DNA from: Anastrepha obliqua
Lineage: Eukaryota; Arthropoda; Insecta; Diptera; Tephritidae
Direction: 5' to 3'
NCBI RefSeq assembly: GCF_027943255.1
Contig: NC_072894.1
Span: 127,525,601-127,589,600 of the forward strand
DNA length: 64,000 bases
Part shown: positions 1-11,324 of the stretch, piece after piece
Position numbering within the stretch: the first letter of the stretch is position 1
How the letters are laid out: each line of letters begins with the position of its first letter
Translations under genes and position numbers: made by a program
The notes under the pieces: generated by a model
The model's input: the letters and a program-made list of their open reading frames with translations, nothing else
What the model was told of the DNA's origin: nothing
Database searches by the model: none

Positions 1-98
1 ATTAGTTCTAATAACCTAGTCTCAATTAATCATTAGCTTATGAGTATTAGTTTAATGATTGCCTTAATAACACAAATTTGTTTAATATACGTAACACA

Positions 99-850
99 TG
101 GTTGGTTGGTTAGAGTGGTGATTCATCCAGAGTCCAACTAGCGCCTCCGCACCATTTTGTTGCCACATCCTCGTTACCAACTTGTTTAACAGTTATTCAC
201 AGCAAGACTATATCCAGTCTGTGCGGTTTAGGAACCTTATTAGGTTGTTAACGTCTAAGCCAGACAGTTGCTTGAGACTCGCGAACAGCGGATTGCCCAG
301 GGTTAATATTCTGTCTTCCATAGGGCGGGGCATTCACAGAGCAAATGGAAGATTGTTTCCTTTTTCTTCGGTTGTTTACAACTATGACAGTATGTGTTGT
401 GAGGGATGCCCATTTTGGCGGCTTGTTCTCCGATAGACCAGAAGCCAGTTATGACTGCCGTTAGTCTACAGGCGTCCCGTCGTTTCATGTTTATCAATGT
501 CGACGATTGCTTGAGGTTGTAGGTGGGCCATAACATCCTGCTGATTTTGCATTTCGTCTGGTCTCTCCATCTATAATCTGCGATTCAAAGGTATTTTAGG
601 GAAATTGCATTCTTGACCGGTGCGGTGTGTGAATGGTGTGAATACCGGTACTGCAAGAACGCTATTCATGGCAGATCTCTCTCTTGCCAGTTCATCGGAT
701 TTTTCGTTACCTTCTATGTTCCGGTGTCCCGGGACTAGGCTATTCCTACTTTGCTCCACCTGGATTGCAGTTTGGCTATCCGAAAGAATAGCGATATTGC
801 CCTTAAAAGAGAAATCCGTGATTAGTAGCCTACAAGCTTTCCCATAACAC
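99..850 (-). mobile_element. 3' end of a LOA/R1-like LINE (RNase H and C-terminal zinc knuckle)
   Basis: Reading the minus strand from about 850, a shortened RNase H domain shows the block IAILSDSQTAI and then PGHRNIEGNEKSDELA. About 25 residues between them are missing compared with the related copy near 54 kb. A second piece (536-303) carries a cysteine/histidine knuckle, C-x2-C-x7-H-x4-C, ending CECPAL. A third frame continues as LFASLKQLSGLDVNNLIRFL and stops at 208-210, the usual C-terminus of such ORF2 proteins. The frames do not join, so this is a pseudogene. The 3' UTR seems to end near 99 with an (AACC)-like tail on the minus strand. The 5' side is lost in a CA-rich microsatellite at 845-895. 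Family assignment to LOA/R1 is by motif resemblance. Confidence 0.75.
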
Positions 851-891
851 ACACACATACATACAATTTCAAATAACACATACACATACAT

Positions 892-1756
892 AAAATTTCA
901 AATAAAATTAAATGATTATTAGAATGGAGGAATATAGGTAAAATCAGCTTATTTGAGAATTTGTGTCAATTTATGTTTTATATGGATATAAAAATTTATC
1001 AATAGATTATTTAGAGTTGAAGTATTGAATAGTATTGCAATTACAATATTAGAGTATGCCTGAAGGGTATATTTTATTAAAAAATATTTGAAAATTTAAG
1101 TTTCACGATGGTCAATATTTCCACTTATTTGTTATTGTTATCTTTAGTTGAAGAGCTTAGACGCGAATGCAATTAAAATATTACCATGACGAAATAAATG
1201 CATATACCTACATACATACACACCATGCTCGCAACCAAAAGGTGGGTTTTGGGATTCAAATAAATAAATATGGTAACAAATTTAACTCCTAAAATAATAA
1301 AATATTGCCGTCCAAAAATGAAAATTATGCAGTTTGCTTTCGTGTTTCTACACTATCGATAACGATGCGTAAAGACTAAGTAATGCTTTCGCTTCTCAGG
1401 AACTGTTTAGTCCGTTTGGCACAGACGCATTTGTTAGCAGAAATGGTGGAAAAGGAATTCTAGTTCTAATATATGGTATTTTTGCAGAAATCAATTTAAA
1501 AAATGGAATTAATTTAAGAAAAAAAACGCAGGCTTACAATCACTAAGCATTGAAGCTCTGCACATATCTGGATGTACGAGTATCATCACTGCCCCTAAAT
1601 TCATTTACTCGCCATCTTAAATATATATTTGTAAAAAATAGATAAATATTCCTTGGCTTTTCCCAATAATACCTTCACTCTTGACGATAATACTGTACTA
1701 AAGTAAAAAAAATAATCAAATTAAAGTCACCAGATTTTGAGGATGTTCAGATAGAA
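892..1756. other. Non-coding AT-rich stretch
   Basis: No supported gene. It is AT-rich DNA with a short ACATACA-type microsatellite near 1205-1225. Confidence 0.5.
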
Positions 1757-1978
1757 TTAAATGCAACCAATCCCAGAATGTACCTTCTTCTTGAATGTAC
1801 CGCTATGGCTCGGAGGAGGTTGAGACAGCTCGGCCAACTGCAGCCAGAAGAAATGCACATACGCTTAATCCAACCCAGCTCAGTACCTCATAATGTGATG
1901 AGCAGAGGGCACAAAAGACCATGTGGTCGAAGTAAAAACCTCGAAGTAATCTATCTACATATCTGTCTAACAAAATAA
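1757..1978 (+). pseudogene. Tiny LINE ORF2 C-terminal fragment
   Basis: The frame reads NPRMYLLLECTAMARRRLRQLG. This resembles the last zinc-knuckle helix of LOA/R1-like ORF2 proteins (H-LLLEC-x-ALARRR-LG). The fragment has lost the first cysteines, and the rest of the frame is not recognisable. It is in the opposite orientation to the LINE at the left edge, so it is a separate insertion remnant. Confidence 0.4.
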
Positions 1979-2420
1979 TTTTTAATACGAATTCGAGGAA
2001 ATGTCAAAAACAAATTTCAAAGCCATTGAACTCTGCCGAAAAGATACACTGCCGCATATATGTATGCAAAGTGGCAAACAATTGATTTTATAATTAATAA
2101 TTACCTATAATTTTCGTAAATGGCGTCGTACGTCAATCTATTTGACATTTGTGAACCAGACATCTGCAGCATAGAAACAGACAAGCAATGGAATGCGTAA
2201 GGGCTAAAATAAAGATACCTATCACTAAAAATCATTTTTTTATTTAGTAAAAAAGTTATTCGAAAAAAAAAAATGCTTGAATCATTTGGCGCCACATCTT
2301 CCTATAACAACCTGGGAGAAAAAGTGTATGTGAATGAAAAATTATTTGAAGATAAAATTTCATTAATTCATGCGATTACACCAGATATATGGATCGATTT
2401 CTCCAAACTAAATTATAAAT
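1979..2420. other. Non-coding stretch
   Basis: No supported gene or repeat. The short reading frames here have no recognisable motif. Confidence 0.4.
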
Positions 2421-2427
2421 CCCTTAA

Positions 2428-3121
2428 GGGGTAACACCACTGTAGAAATTTCAAAAACCTGATTTTTTTTTATAAGCTTAAAAAATGCTTTGAACCTTTT
2501 AAAATACAGAACAAAAAGTTTTATACGTTACCGAAGTCTATTTCATAAATATTTTAAGCTTTTAACCAAGCGTTAGTGACTGCTACCTAACGACTTCTCC
2601 AAATTTCCAAACTTTAAACGCGTTTTTCTCAAAACACGTTTTCTGAAATTGGCACGCAGCATAACTCAAACAATTTTAAATATTTTTAATCAGGTTTTTC
2701 ACTACGTCTGTATAATAACCTTCTTAAGAGAAGAGCGTAGGGGATTTTCGATAGATTAATTTAAACGATTGTTATAATTATTTAAGTGCCGTTTTTTAGA
2801 GTTTTTTCCTTCAAATGCTTGCTAATTCCACAAAAATAAATATTTTTTAAATCCCCTACGTGTTTCTCTAGCTATTCTTATCTAGATTAAGAAAAAAAAA
2901 TGTTTCTTTGTTCCAGATTAAAATTTGCACCCTCTGTGCTGCGTGCCGCGGAGCTCCTTCAAGAGAAACCACATTACAAAAATCTCTCCAATGCCGCCAT
3001 TTTGTAAAATTTTTCGATCAAACTTTGTAGTTTTGTATTTTAGTATATAAGTAATAACTTCTATACAAAAAAATTCTTTAAAAATCGTGTTTATTTTACG
3101 CGTGTACAGTGGTGTTACCCC
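2428..3121. mobile_element. TTAA-flanked MITE, piggyBac-like
   Basis: The element starts GGGGTAACACCACTGTA at 2428 and ends with the exact inverse, TACAGTGGTGTTACCCC, at 3121. TTAA lies directly outside on both sides (2424-2427 and 3122-3125). Duplication of a TTAA target is the hallmark of the piggyBac superfamily. The 694 bp body has no coding capacity. It is AT-rich with runs such as AAACGCGTTTTTCTCAAAAC near 2618. The outer bases CC and GG make the flank CCTTAAGG palindromic, so the exact element end could shift by a few bases. Superfamily is inferred from the target site only. Confidence 0.75.
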
Positions 3122-3295
3122 TTAAGGACTTTATTTCAAATTGCATATTTGAAGTAATTGTAAAGAATGGTGATCATGCAAATTATTAAATAAAACAAGA
3201 AAACTTTTTATCTTAACAGTTTCCTCTGCGGTCTAAATCCAGTGAATCAAAAAAACAAACTTATTGAGGTAAAATATTTTTTATTTTACTACCAC

Positions 3296-4372
3296 CACCG
3301 AGAGCTCCAAACATTGAGGCGTGAGTCGAGGAAACTTCTAATCCGGGCCCTCAAGCCTAATCTTGCTGAGGACTGAGGACTACCGTCATATTCAGAGGAA
3401 CTACAAGAAGCTAATTCGTGAGTCGAAAATAGCTTCTTTTAGGGATTTCTGCGGCGGTATTGAATCTCTGAGTGACACGGCAAAATTGGTTAGGATCCTG
3501 AAAAGGGATCCAACCGCAAAGCTGGGGTCACTTAGGAAATCTGATGGCTCCTTCATGGAGAAGCAAAGTGAAACATTCAGCTTGCTAATGAACTCTCACT
3601 GTCTAGGAAATCAGATAAATATTGGACGGCAACAGCCCTCAACGAAAGAGGCTGCTGTCAGAGCTGCTACACCTTCTCGGCGTAACTGGTCTGGGCTGCC
3701 AGATCTGTGGTGAATGAAGCCGCCATTCGATTTGCCATGGAATCTTTTGGCGGCTACAAGTCCCACGGACCCGTTGGCATTTACCCCGCCATGCTGAAGG
3801 AAAGCATAGAGTCAGTGACTGCAGCCCTGAAGAAAATCTTTACTGCACGCTTGGCACTGGCTTATATACCACGCTTGTGGAGGATGGTGAGGGTCGCTTT
3901 CATCCCTAAGGTTGGCAGATATGACCAGCCCCAAAAGCTTTAGACCTATCAGCATGACCTCTTTCATGCTGAAAGCCTCAAACGGCTAGTGGAGTTGCAT
4001 ATGCGTCGGAAATTGCTGAAGGTTCACCCATTCTTTGCATTTCAGCATGCTTATCAAAGTGGAAAGTCCTGGGAGTCGGCACTGCAAAACCTTGTTGCCA
4101 TCGACAGAAGAGACTACGCTATGGGCATCTTTTTGGATATACAGGGAGCTTTTGATAATGCCATTTTCGACAGTATGTGCAGCTCTGCCAGCAGACAGGG
4201 TGTTGACACGGTGCTGGTGAATTGGATTCGTTCAATGCTAGCCCAAAGAATCGTCACAGTGCGGGCGGAGGAGGATCTGCTGGTGCCGTCCGTGGTTAAC
4301 ACAGGCTGCCCCCAAGGTGGTGTGCTGTCTCTATTGCTCTGGTGCATGGTGATCGATCCTCTACTCTAGGCA
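3296..4372 (+). pseudogene. LOA/R1-like LINE reverse transcriptase, frameshifted
   Basis: This is ORF2 of a non-LTR retrotransposon, from the linker after the endonuclease into the RT palm. The first frame (to 3713) reads ELQTLRRESRK, then a stretch ending KLGSLRKSDGSF. The next frame (3707 on) carries FGGYKSHGPVGIYPAMLKE. At about 3930-3975 the conserved KSFRPISMTSFMLKA lies in another frame, so there is at least one shift out and back. The palm follows with FLDIQGAFDN (first catalytic Asp) and NTGCPQGGVLS. The frame stops at 4367-4369, just before the expected YADD box, which is absent. The upstream endonuclease and downstream RNase H are not here. It could belong to the same family as the element at 53.5-57.6 kb, which lacks exactly this region. 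Confidence 0.85.
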
Positions 4373-4949
4373 ACTCGGTGTGCCCAACCTAAAAGGAGTC
4401 ACAATCCAGCTATCCAAAGAAATCAAAAATTTGTGTCTGCAGCGACAGCCAAGCTGCGCTCATGGCCGTAGACGTGAAAAATATTTGGCCTTAATCAAGT
4501 TGCAGGAAGTGTATTTAAGAAGTACGATGCCACAAGAGCAATTGAATGGAGCAGAACAATTTTATATCTATAAAGACTTAAACTCCCACGGTGCAAAGAG
4601 TTTTAGAAAAATTTTCTGAAAGCAGGAGACGCGTCAAAATCATTTATTTTATTTTCATGAGACGAATGGCCTTTATTGGTTTCATTGTGATTTGGACTAA
4701 ATTTGATTTTTTCATTAAAAAAATTGCAGGTGTTTGCGGCTGGAATATAACTCTGTTACAAACTAGTACAAACCAGGTCGAGACTTAGACGGTATTGGAT
4801 TTTATATAACCACCGTGCCTTTTGGATACATATCTATGTGCCTCCGTAGGCTTTTTTATTTCTTCCGAAGCGTCTTAATCTTTGATATCCTATTGTATTA
4901 ACTTTCTTAGGTGGAATCGTGTTTTGAAGTAGAAATATCTGCTTAAAAA
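4373..4949. other. Degraded sequence after the RT fragment
   Basis: No recognisable motif. The first part may be decayed LINE sequence, but I cannot support that. Confidence 0.3.
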
Positions 4950-4951
4950 TA

Positions 4952-5879
4952 AAGGGTGTTTTTTTAGAGGTTAGGTTTTCAAGATGAAATAAAACGTATG
5001 TAATTTAATGTTATGGCCACGAATTTAGCTTTATTATAAAGATAAGGGTTTGCCATTATGTTTTAAAAATGATTTCGGGCAAGTGGCCGCCGCGGCTGGC
5101 CCGAATAAATTCCAGCCGAGAGGCCCAATTTTCGACCACTTTTTGCAGCAATTGGGGCCGTATGTCAGCAATAACGCGCCGAATATTCTCTTCCAAGACG
5201 TCAATCGTCTCGGGCTTATCTGCGTAGACAAGCGACTTCACATAGCCCCACAAGAAATAGTCCAGCGGTGTTATATCGCACGATCTTGGAGGCCACGCCA
5301 CAGGTGCACGGCGCGAGATAATGCGCTCACCAAAAGTTTCCTTCAATAAATCGATTGTTGCGTTGGCTGTATGGCATGTAGCGCCGTCTTGTTGGAACCA
5401 AAGGTCGTCCACATCAACATCGCCCAATTCAGGCACGAAAAAGTCATTAATCATGGCTCTATAGCGCTCTCCATTGACTGTAACATTATGGCCGGCTTCA
5501 TTTTTAAAGAAATATGGACCAATGATTCCCTCTGCTCATAGAGCACACCAAACAGTGACTTTTTGAGGATGTAACGGCGTCTCAGCAATGGCTTGTGGAT
5601 TATGTTCACTCCAAATGCGACAATTTTGCTTATTGACATACCCATTCAACCAAAAGTGAGCTTCATCGCTGAACAAAATTTTCTTCGATGCGTCGCGCGA
5701 ACCGAACCATTATTTTCGTAATAAATTTGCACGATTTGCAAACGTTGTTCAGGTGTAAGTCTATTCATTATGAAATGGCAAACCAAACTGAGCATAAATC
5801 AAGTGACAGCTGTCAAAAAGACCATCTACGAAAAAAGTAGTGCCAACTTGAAAACCTAACCTCTAAAAAAAACACCCTT
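4952..5879 (-). mobile_element. DD41D (rosa-type) mariner-like element, copy A, internally deleted
   Basis: Inverted ends of about 32 bp (AAGGGTGTTTTTTTAGAGG and its complement) sit inside TA dinucleotides at 4950-4951 and 5880-5881. The transposase starts with ATG on the minus strand near 5770 and reads MNRLTPEQRLQI. After about 26 residues it jumps, through a deletion of roughly 400 bp, to KKILFSDEAHFWLNG, which holds the first catalytic Asp. The central block is present but has a TGA in place of the Trp codon in the TVWCALWA block. The C-terminal 132 codons (5454-5056) are open and hold WFQQDGATCHTA and ITPLDYFLWG. There are 41 residues between these two aspartates, the DD41D signature. 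Its C-terminal protein differs from copy B (13-14 kb) at only 7 of 132 positions. Confidence 0.9.
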
Positions 5880-5881
5880 TA

Positions 5882-6779
5882 TTTTCAATATACCGTTAGA
5901 CATTCACAACAGTAGTTATATGAAAAATATGCACTACAATGCCCTACTGAACCACTTAGTAGTGTACATGGTATAAAATCTCTGGCTGCAACTTTCACAT
6001 ATTCCAAGCGAATCGTTTTTATCTGCTAGTAAAGGTGGTTAGTGCAGTTTTTAATGCCCGTTTAAATCTAATGTGGCTATATATATTTATAGTAGTGTTC
6101 GTAGTGTCCCGGTTCGCAGTTTTCAGTTTTCATAATTCAGCTTAACACTTTTTCACTGGCTTTGTGTTGTTTTATTGTTCTTTGGAATTTTTAGTTTATT
6201 GAATGTATTCATGGTTTTTCTATTCGTTGCAGTCCGTTTTTATGTATTTTTTGCGCGTAAAATTGCTGCTTCCGCCAACTGGGATTTTTTCGGTGATTAA
6301 TTTTCATATAAATGGAATTTGCAAATGGTAAAAAGCAGTTTAGAGAAATTGCCTTTCGGAGTAGTAAATTTTATTTGGTTTTTGGTTTTAACTTTAACAA
6401 AAAATAAATATGCATTGATTAAAATAATATAAATATCAATAATTAGAAGCCCATTACACCTTCAATCAAATTAGTTTTTATTTGATGTCGCTAATATTGT
6501 TTTTATATAAATACACGGCACTAAACAAACTTTGTTGGCTCTAATGATAGATCAAAACTTGTATTGCTAATTTTCTATGAACTTGTTGCAAATAGTTTTT
6601 AATATCTCTTTAACTTATTGGGCGTTTTGGGGAAATTTAATAGCTATTAACTTTAGATACTTTTGGATTAAGTAAATTACCAAATTAATGACTTGTTTTT
6701 GTTTTAACTTGTTTTTTACTGACGCAGTAATCATCTAAACAATATTGACTAAGTCCAACAAATCGTTCCATTCATTTGT
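5882..6779. other. Non-coding AT-rich stretch
   Basis: No supported gene. It contains T-rich tracts and no repeat shared with the rest of the window that I could see. Confidence 0.4.
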
Positions 6780-6990
6780 TCTTTCTCGTGCTGACTGGCG
6801 TTAATTAGAACTATGCAGTGAGCCATGTCTCTTTGAAATTGGTCTTTGGCTCTCCTCTTTCCTGTCGCCTTGGGGACATTCTCTGTTGACCACTTTCAGG
6901 GTTGGAGCATTCGTATCCATTCGTCCGACATGAGCTAGCCAACGGAGGTATTGGGCATCACTTAGCTTATCAGCTCACCATAATTTGTTA
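6780..6990 (-). pseudogene. RTE-type LINE C-terminal scrap
   Basis: The minus strand reads LRWLAHVGRMDTNAPTLKV. It matches the C-terminal block LRWLGHVVRMDTNAPALKV of the RTE element at 26.9-28.6 kb at 16 of 19 positions. The frame is broken on both sides. Nothing of the RT domain is preserved. Confidence 0.6.
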
Positions 6991-6995
6991 TAAAG

Positions 6996-8139
6996 GTTCC
7001 TGTGAAGTGATAAAATTTTAAAAGTAATACTTTTTAACTGGCAATATTCAAAACATTTGAGTATTAAATTCGCTTTAAGTCGTTTCCGCTACGTTCTTCG
7101 ATCTCCACATGTAAACATATAGTATAACCGTACATATACATAAATACATATAAGTATATTCAGATTAAGCGATTTCCGACTTATTTCATTTAAATTCGTT
7201 TTTCATAAAAGCATAAATCATATCATTAAAACAAAAATGAGACAACTTTTTCTGAATACGTTATGAAAAGATGATGTACAAAGTAATTAACGTGAGTAAA
7301 GTCCTTTGCTTGCCGAGCTGTAACAAAAGACAAATTGATGGCAAAAACTACAGGAAAAATATAATTGAAATAATTCACACGCTGCTCTGTAAAAATGCAA
7401 AACTTATGTACGTATATGTGTGCAAGTATATGCAAGTGATATAATGGGTCCCACCTGATCACGGTATTCAGTGGCATGTGTAATCTAGCAACACGTAAAG
7501 TGTCGTTAAAAAATCTTTTTAAAAAACCAAAGTGACATTTACTGTTTGTGTGCGTGTGTGTTTTTATCGCATTCCATTGTATTTGTTTGTATTTTATTTT
7601 CTCATTTTAGTTGAATGCAAATATGTGACTCCCCTTTTTCTACAGCACGTTACGCGATGAAAAAGCGACGCGGGGTATGGAATTGCATGTCATACTTTTA
7701 TGAGCCTTTATGAAACAAGCGTGAAATATGAGCCATTTAGTGGGCTATGTTGGGGGGCTAACATTGTGGAGTGCATAACGAAAGCGTGCAGCTGAGTGCT
7801 TTCGCTGCACAAATGCGATTTTCAATTTGAAAGTTAATAGCAAAAAAAAAAAAAATCGTAAAATTTACCTCAAAAACAATACGAGTATAAGCCAATAGAA
7901 ACGCATAAAAAATATTATTTTCTGAGTACAAAAGTGAGTGGGAATGAAAATATACCAGATGTATGTAGATTTTTTAGAGATTTCAACTATGTATACACAT
8001 TATATATGCTTGTGTATATGTACATACAAAAATGAATATTCGAGGTCAGTTTTGTGAAAAGCTTAGTGAAATCATATTGCTCTAACTATTTGCGTGAATT
8101 TATGCTTTTTTCACATCTTGTAATAAAAAGGAGTAGGAC
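6996..8139. other. Non-coding stretch
   Basis: No supported gene. There are short GTGTGTGC and TATACATA-type simple sequences near 7540 and 7990. Confidence 0.4.
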
Positions 8140-8300
8140 GCAATTGTTACACCTTGGACGTTTACACGGATGGTATAACGCTTGATAATAGCATTTTAGG
8201 TGGCGTCCTTAAACAAGGATTATCTCAAAATCTCTCCTTTCGGTTAACAGCTGCGTATTCCAGGCTACATTCACAGTCAAAACTGAGGCTGTGTGATATT
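8140..8300 (+). pseudogene. Start of a LINE RNase H domain
   Basis: The frame reads LDVYTDGITLDNSILGG, followed by LSQNLSFRL. This matches the first strand pair of RNase H in LOA/I-type LINEs (VYTDGSKLD...GGGV...LSFRLP). The catalytic Asp of YTDG is kept. Similarity fades after about 50 residues. It is an isolated fragment. Confidence 0.55.
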
Positions 8301-8560
8301 CCATTATTTCATTATTTAAATAAAACCAATATATATGTGAACGTACCACTCAATTTTTTTATCTCCATTTCAATGGAATTCATATAGAAATTTGCACCAT
8401 TTTTAAATTTTATTTTTTATTTAAATTTTTTAAGCATTTTTGATAGTTCCTCTTCTGCTCTGACTTAAAATATACAATCCAATATATGGAGGATCTCTAC
8501 AACTTTTTTGAATAGAAAGAATATTACGATTCCTTATTATGACATACGACATTATCCCGT

Positions 8561-8905
8561 TTAAACGCGAAACTCTTGGAACAGCATTTTTTGCGTCTTT
8601 AGAAGTTTTAGCATAGATTTTGGCATTTTACTTATTAAAAACTTCTTCAACAGTGAAAATTTTGTGAAAAGAATATTTTTATGGCTGTTGACCGCGTGCC
8701 ACCGAAGAAACTGCTTGCCTCTGTCGAGGCTAATTTTCTTCAAGCGCGTTGTTGAAAGATAACCAGTTGAGCGACTGAAGGCTTTCACGTGGAGATCATC
8801 TCTAATTAGTCTTGACATGGATCTGGTCGATACATTCATTTCCCTAGACATGATTTCTTTCTTGATCTTTCTAAGGGGATTTATGACCACTTCTTTTTCT
8901 GTCAC
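8561..8905 (-). pseudogene. Tc1/IS630-type transposase fragment
   Basis: The 114-residue minus frame has a helix-turn-helix-like block (SREMNVSTRSMSRLIRDDL). It then runs GYLSTTRLKKISLDRGKQFL and HAVNSHKNILFT, typical of an arthropod Tc1/IS630-like transposase that normally continues TDEKIFTIE. Here the DE of the first catalytic motif is lost, and the sequence shifts frame. In another frame the expected KIYAKTSKDAKNAVPR follows. No terminal repeats were found. It is a dead fragment. Confidence 0.65.
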
Positions 8906-9298
8906 TTCAGACGTTTGGGAAACAGTTGATCGTGCGGTAAAGAAACATTCTCGAAATATTAAGGTTTTTCAGCAATTCTTAAATTTCACTTGACTTTTAC
9001 CACACTTATGTATGTAATGCAATTACTGCAATGCGATCAGCCTTAGCTCCCCACTCCATTGTTACGAAGTGAAATTTGCCACGAAACTGAGTATAATTTA
9101 TGAGGAGACAATGCATACGAGCAAAAGCAAAAATAACGGGATTTTTTTCTGCGAATTTGTTCTCGCTGTATGCATTGTAAAATTTGTCACAGAATTTATG
9201 GCCAGACTAAGTATTTTCAACGTTATTTAGTAGATAGTGTTAGTAGATTTCTAATAAACCTACTTTCGTATGCATAAGTTTTCTACATTAAAAGATGA
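8906..9298. other. Non-coding stretch
   Basis: No supported gene. It lies between the Tc1-type fragment and the 3' end of the Helitron. Confidence 0.4.
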
Positions 9299-9398
9299 CT
9301 AGTATGCAACCCCCGAAAATCGGGTGGGCTTTTTTCCCACGGAAAGTAAACAGCATATGTGACACTTTTATATATATTATTAAATCAGTAATTTTTTT

Positions 9399-10223
9399 TT
9401 AAATGCTTTCATTATAAACTACATTCAACGTCAAGTTTTCGTTATTGCCCATTTGAACTGGTATATTTTTCCAGGATCTAACCCGGCTATACGCAACATA
9501 AAGTTGGCCGTGAGCAAAGCAATCCTTCTTTAAATGAAGCCCCACCCTTGATAATCTTTGCTCCTGGGCCTTATTTATTGTTATGGCGAGGGCTATTATA
9601 ATGGGAAATTGGCGGCGCTTCAACATAAAAGGAAGTGTGGTTTCGCTCGGCTGCAAATTTATACGAGGCAATAGAAATCGCCTTCCCTGAGCCTCTCCGC
9701 ATAACACTTCCGCGTACAAACAATTCGGATGCATTTGTTTTATGATAAGTCGTGTGCCATTAACCAATCCTTCTGCTGGGCTTAAATTGCGAATCAACAT
9801 TATCACTGTTCCAATTTTCAATTGAAGCTTATGCGGCGGAGTTCCACTAAAATTGAGGGAGTGTAAAAATTCCACAGGGAATCTTACCTGATCTTGTGAA
9901 TCTTGTGAAACAATCGTATCAGCGCTGAGATATGTGCGCTCTTGACCAGGTAGCATATCGACTATACTCGAGTTTATGATGGCATATTGATCATTTTTTG
10001 GACATAATATGGCTCGGTCTTTTAAATTATCGATTTCTATTATTCCATTATTTGGTTGGAAAACCCAGTCAATGAGGTTTCCGTTTTTTAAAAGAATTTG
10101 ATCAGGAATTTTTACTGTTGATGCATTGTCTTGCCCTTCGCCGTGCCCTATTCGCAAAAGAAAATTACAATAGTCGGGTTCTTTACTACGCATATTGATT
10201 GTGAGTTTAAGTGATTAAAAAAA
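9399..10223 (-). pseudogene. Helitron Pif1-like helicase, C-terminal part
   Basis: The conserved LKLTINMR block is followed by 264 open codons. The order of motifs is the usual one for Helitron helicases: YCNFLLRIGHGE, AILCPKNDQYAIIN, FPVEFLHSLNFSGTPPHKL, KIGTVIMLIRNL and GLVNGTRL. Then comes the helicase motif ALAITINKAQEQ (normally KAQGQ, so Gly is replaced by Glu) and HGQLYVAYSRVR. The Walker A and B motifs and the Rep nuclease are absent. The upstream edge is at about 10223, where the frame meets a stop. The frame is free of stops over the helicase tail, so loss is recent or the segment is short enough to have escaped damage. In life the protein would unwind DNA during rolling-circle transposition; this piece cannot. 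Confidence 0.85.
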
Positions 10224-10311
10224 TGATAAAATTTCCACAAAGAGCAACACTTTAAACAATTACCAACTATGCCAGTTCGCGTGACGTTTCAAACATTTAT
10301 CACTTACTTAC

Positions 10312-10377
10312 CTGCTCTATTCCTCCACTTAAAGTAGGAACTCTTCTACGAACTCTTCTTGGTCGTCCTCTAGGCAT
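10312..10377 (-). CDS. Candidate first exon with AT-hook, Helitron
   Basis: On the minus strand an ATG at 10377-10375 opens MPRGRPRRVRRRVPTLSGGI, a basic leader with an AT-hook-like RGRPR core. After 22 codons it reaches CAG followed by GTAAGT (donor at 10311-10310), a strong splice donor. It lies about 90-120 bp upstream of the helicase fragment. I infer it is exon 1 of the parent Helitron RepHel gene, kept when the middle was deleted. No convincing acceptor joins it in frame to the helicase tail. Confidence 0.4.
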
Positions 10378-10590
10378 ATTTTAAAATTAAATATGGATGT
10401 ACTTTTTTCTTAAAATAAATTCTATTTTGCGTCTGTCCAAAACTCTTTCTAATTTGCACTGTTACCGTTGTTTTAAGTGAATTGACAAATTTCAAGTCAA
10501 TTGTCAATTCATACCAATTATTGCCATCACAAAAAAATTTTGAAAAAAATTCGCAGCACCCGTTGGGACTATGTTCATGAATACATATTT

Positions 10591-11050
10591 ATTAGTAAAG
10601 AGAACAAAACAAAACAATTATTGAGAATCCAAATGTATACAATGCTGTGCTCATTAGAAGGGAGCTATTAATATATATATGCGTATATTTGTGTGTCAAC
10701 CCGCTTTGCATAGACATCGCTGTTATCAATATGAAAATTTTGATAACTTTACACGCAAATATTTCATGAACAAATTAACCAATTTTAATTTTTATAATTT
10801 TCCGGAAATATGCTCATCAAAACCTTTCTTTTGATATATATTTCATATCTGTACGTGTTGTAGTTTAGTCAGAATAAGCGCCATGTTTTAAAATAATACT
10901 ATAGATTAGAGAAACTTTCGTGGTGGCACAAGATAAAGATATTGATTGTCATAGCTAAGCTGGTCGAACTTGAACCCAATTTTTAGGTTCGTGTCATGAA
11001 ATTAAGCATAGAATATAACTTTAAATCCTTAGCCCGTAAGAAAAAACACG
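10591..11050. other. Non-coding stretch
   Basis: No supported gene. A TATATATG-type simple repeat is present near 10672. Confidence 0.4.
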
Positions 11051-11051
11051 A

Positions 11052-11324
11052 TATATATAATTTGGACGTAGATCATTTGTTGGGTATTTGGTCGAGCTCC
11101 TTCTTCAATTTGTGATGTGCGCCTTGATATTGTTTCACAAAATGGAGAGACCTATAATTTTATTCCGCCTCCGAGCAGCAGATATTACGAGGAGATTTTC
11201 ATGGCATAAATATACTTGCCATTGCTTACCGAGTGGCCCGGGGTTTTGCTTTGGGTTTTGGTTTTGGACTCGTGTACTACCGCATGGTATTTCCACATTA
11301 ACCCATTTACCTACGGCAGCCGAT
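11052..11324 (-). mobile_element. tRNA-derived SINE copy (minus)
   Basis: The 3' tail (TATATATAA complement) is at 11052 and the tRNA-like head at about 11324 (minus strand GGCTGCCGTAG). The body matches the shared SINE block seen at 54492-54813, including the segment complementary to GGAACAACATCAAGACGC. It is quite diverged. The reading frames across it are incidental. Confidence 0.75.

Larger units (their letters stand above)
9299..10590 (-). mobile_element. Shrunken Helitron
   Basis: Read on the minus strand, the 3' end has the hairpin CCCGA-TTT-TCGGG (9324-9312) about 10 bases before the terminal CTAG (9302-9299). An A/T junction follows, as Helitrons require. The body holds the C-terminal part of a Pif1-type helicase (10193-9399) and a possible first exon (10377-10312). 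The 5' end was not fixed. Sequence near 10575, CAACGGGTGCTGCG on the minus strand, resembles Helitron heads, but no clean A|TC junction was found. The Rep domain and most of the helicase are missing, so the copy is non-autonomous. Confidence 0.65.
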
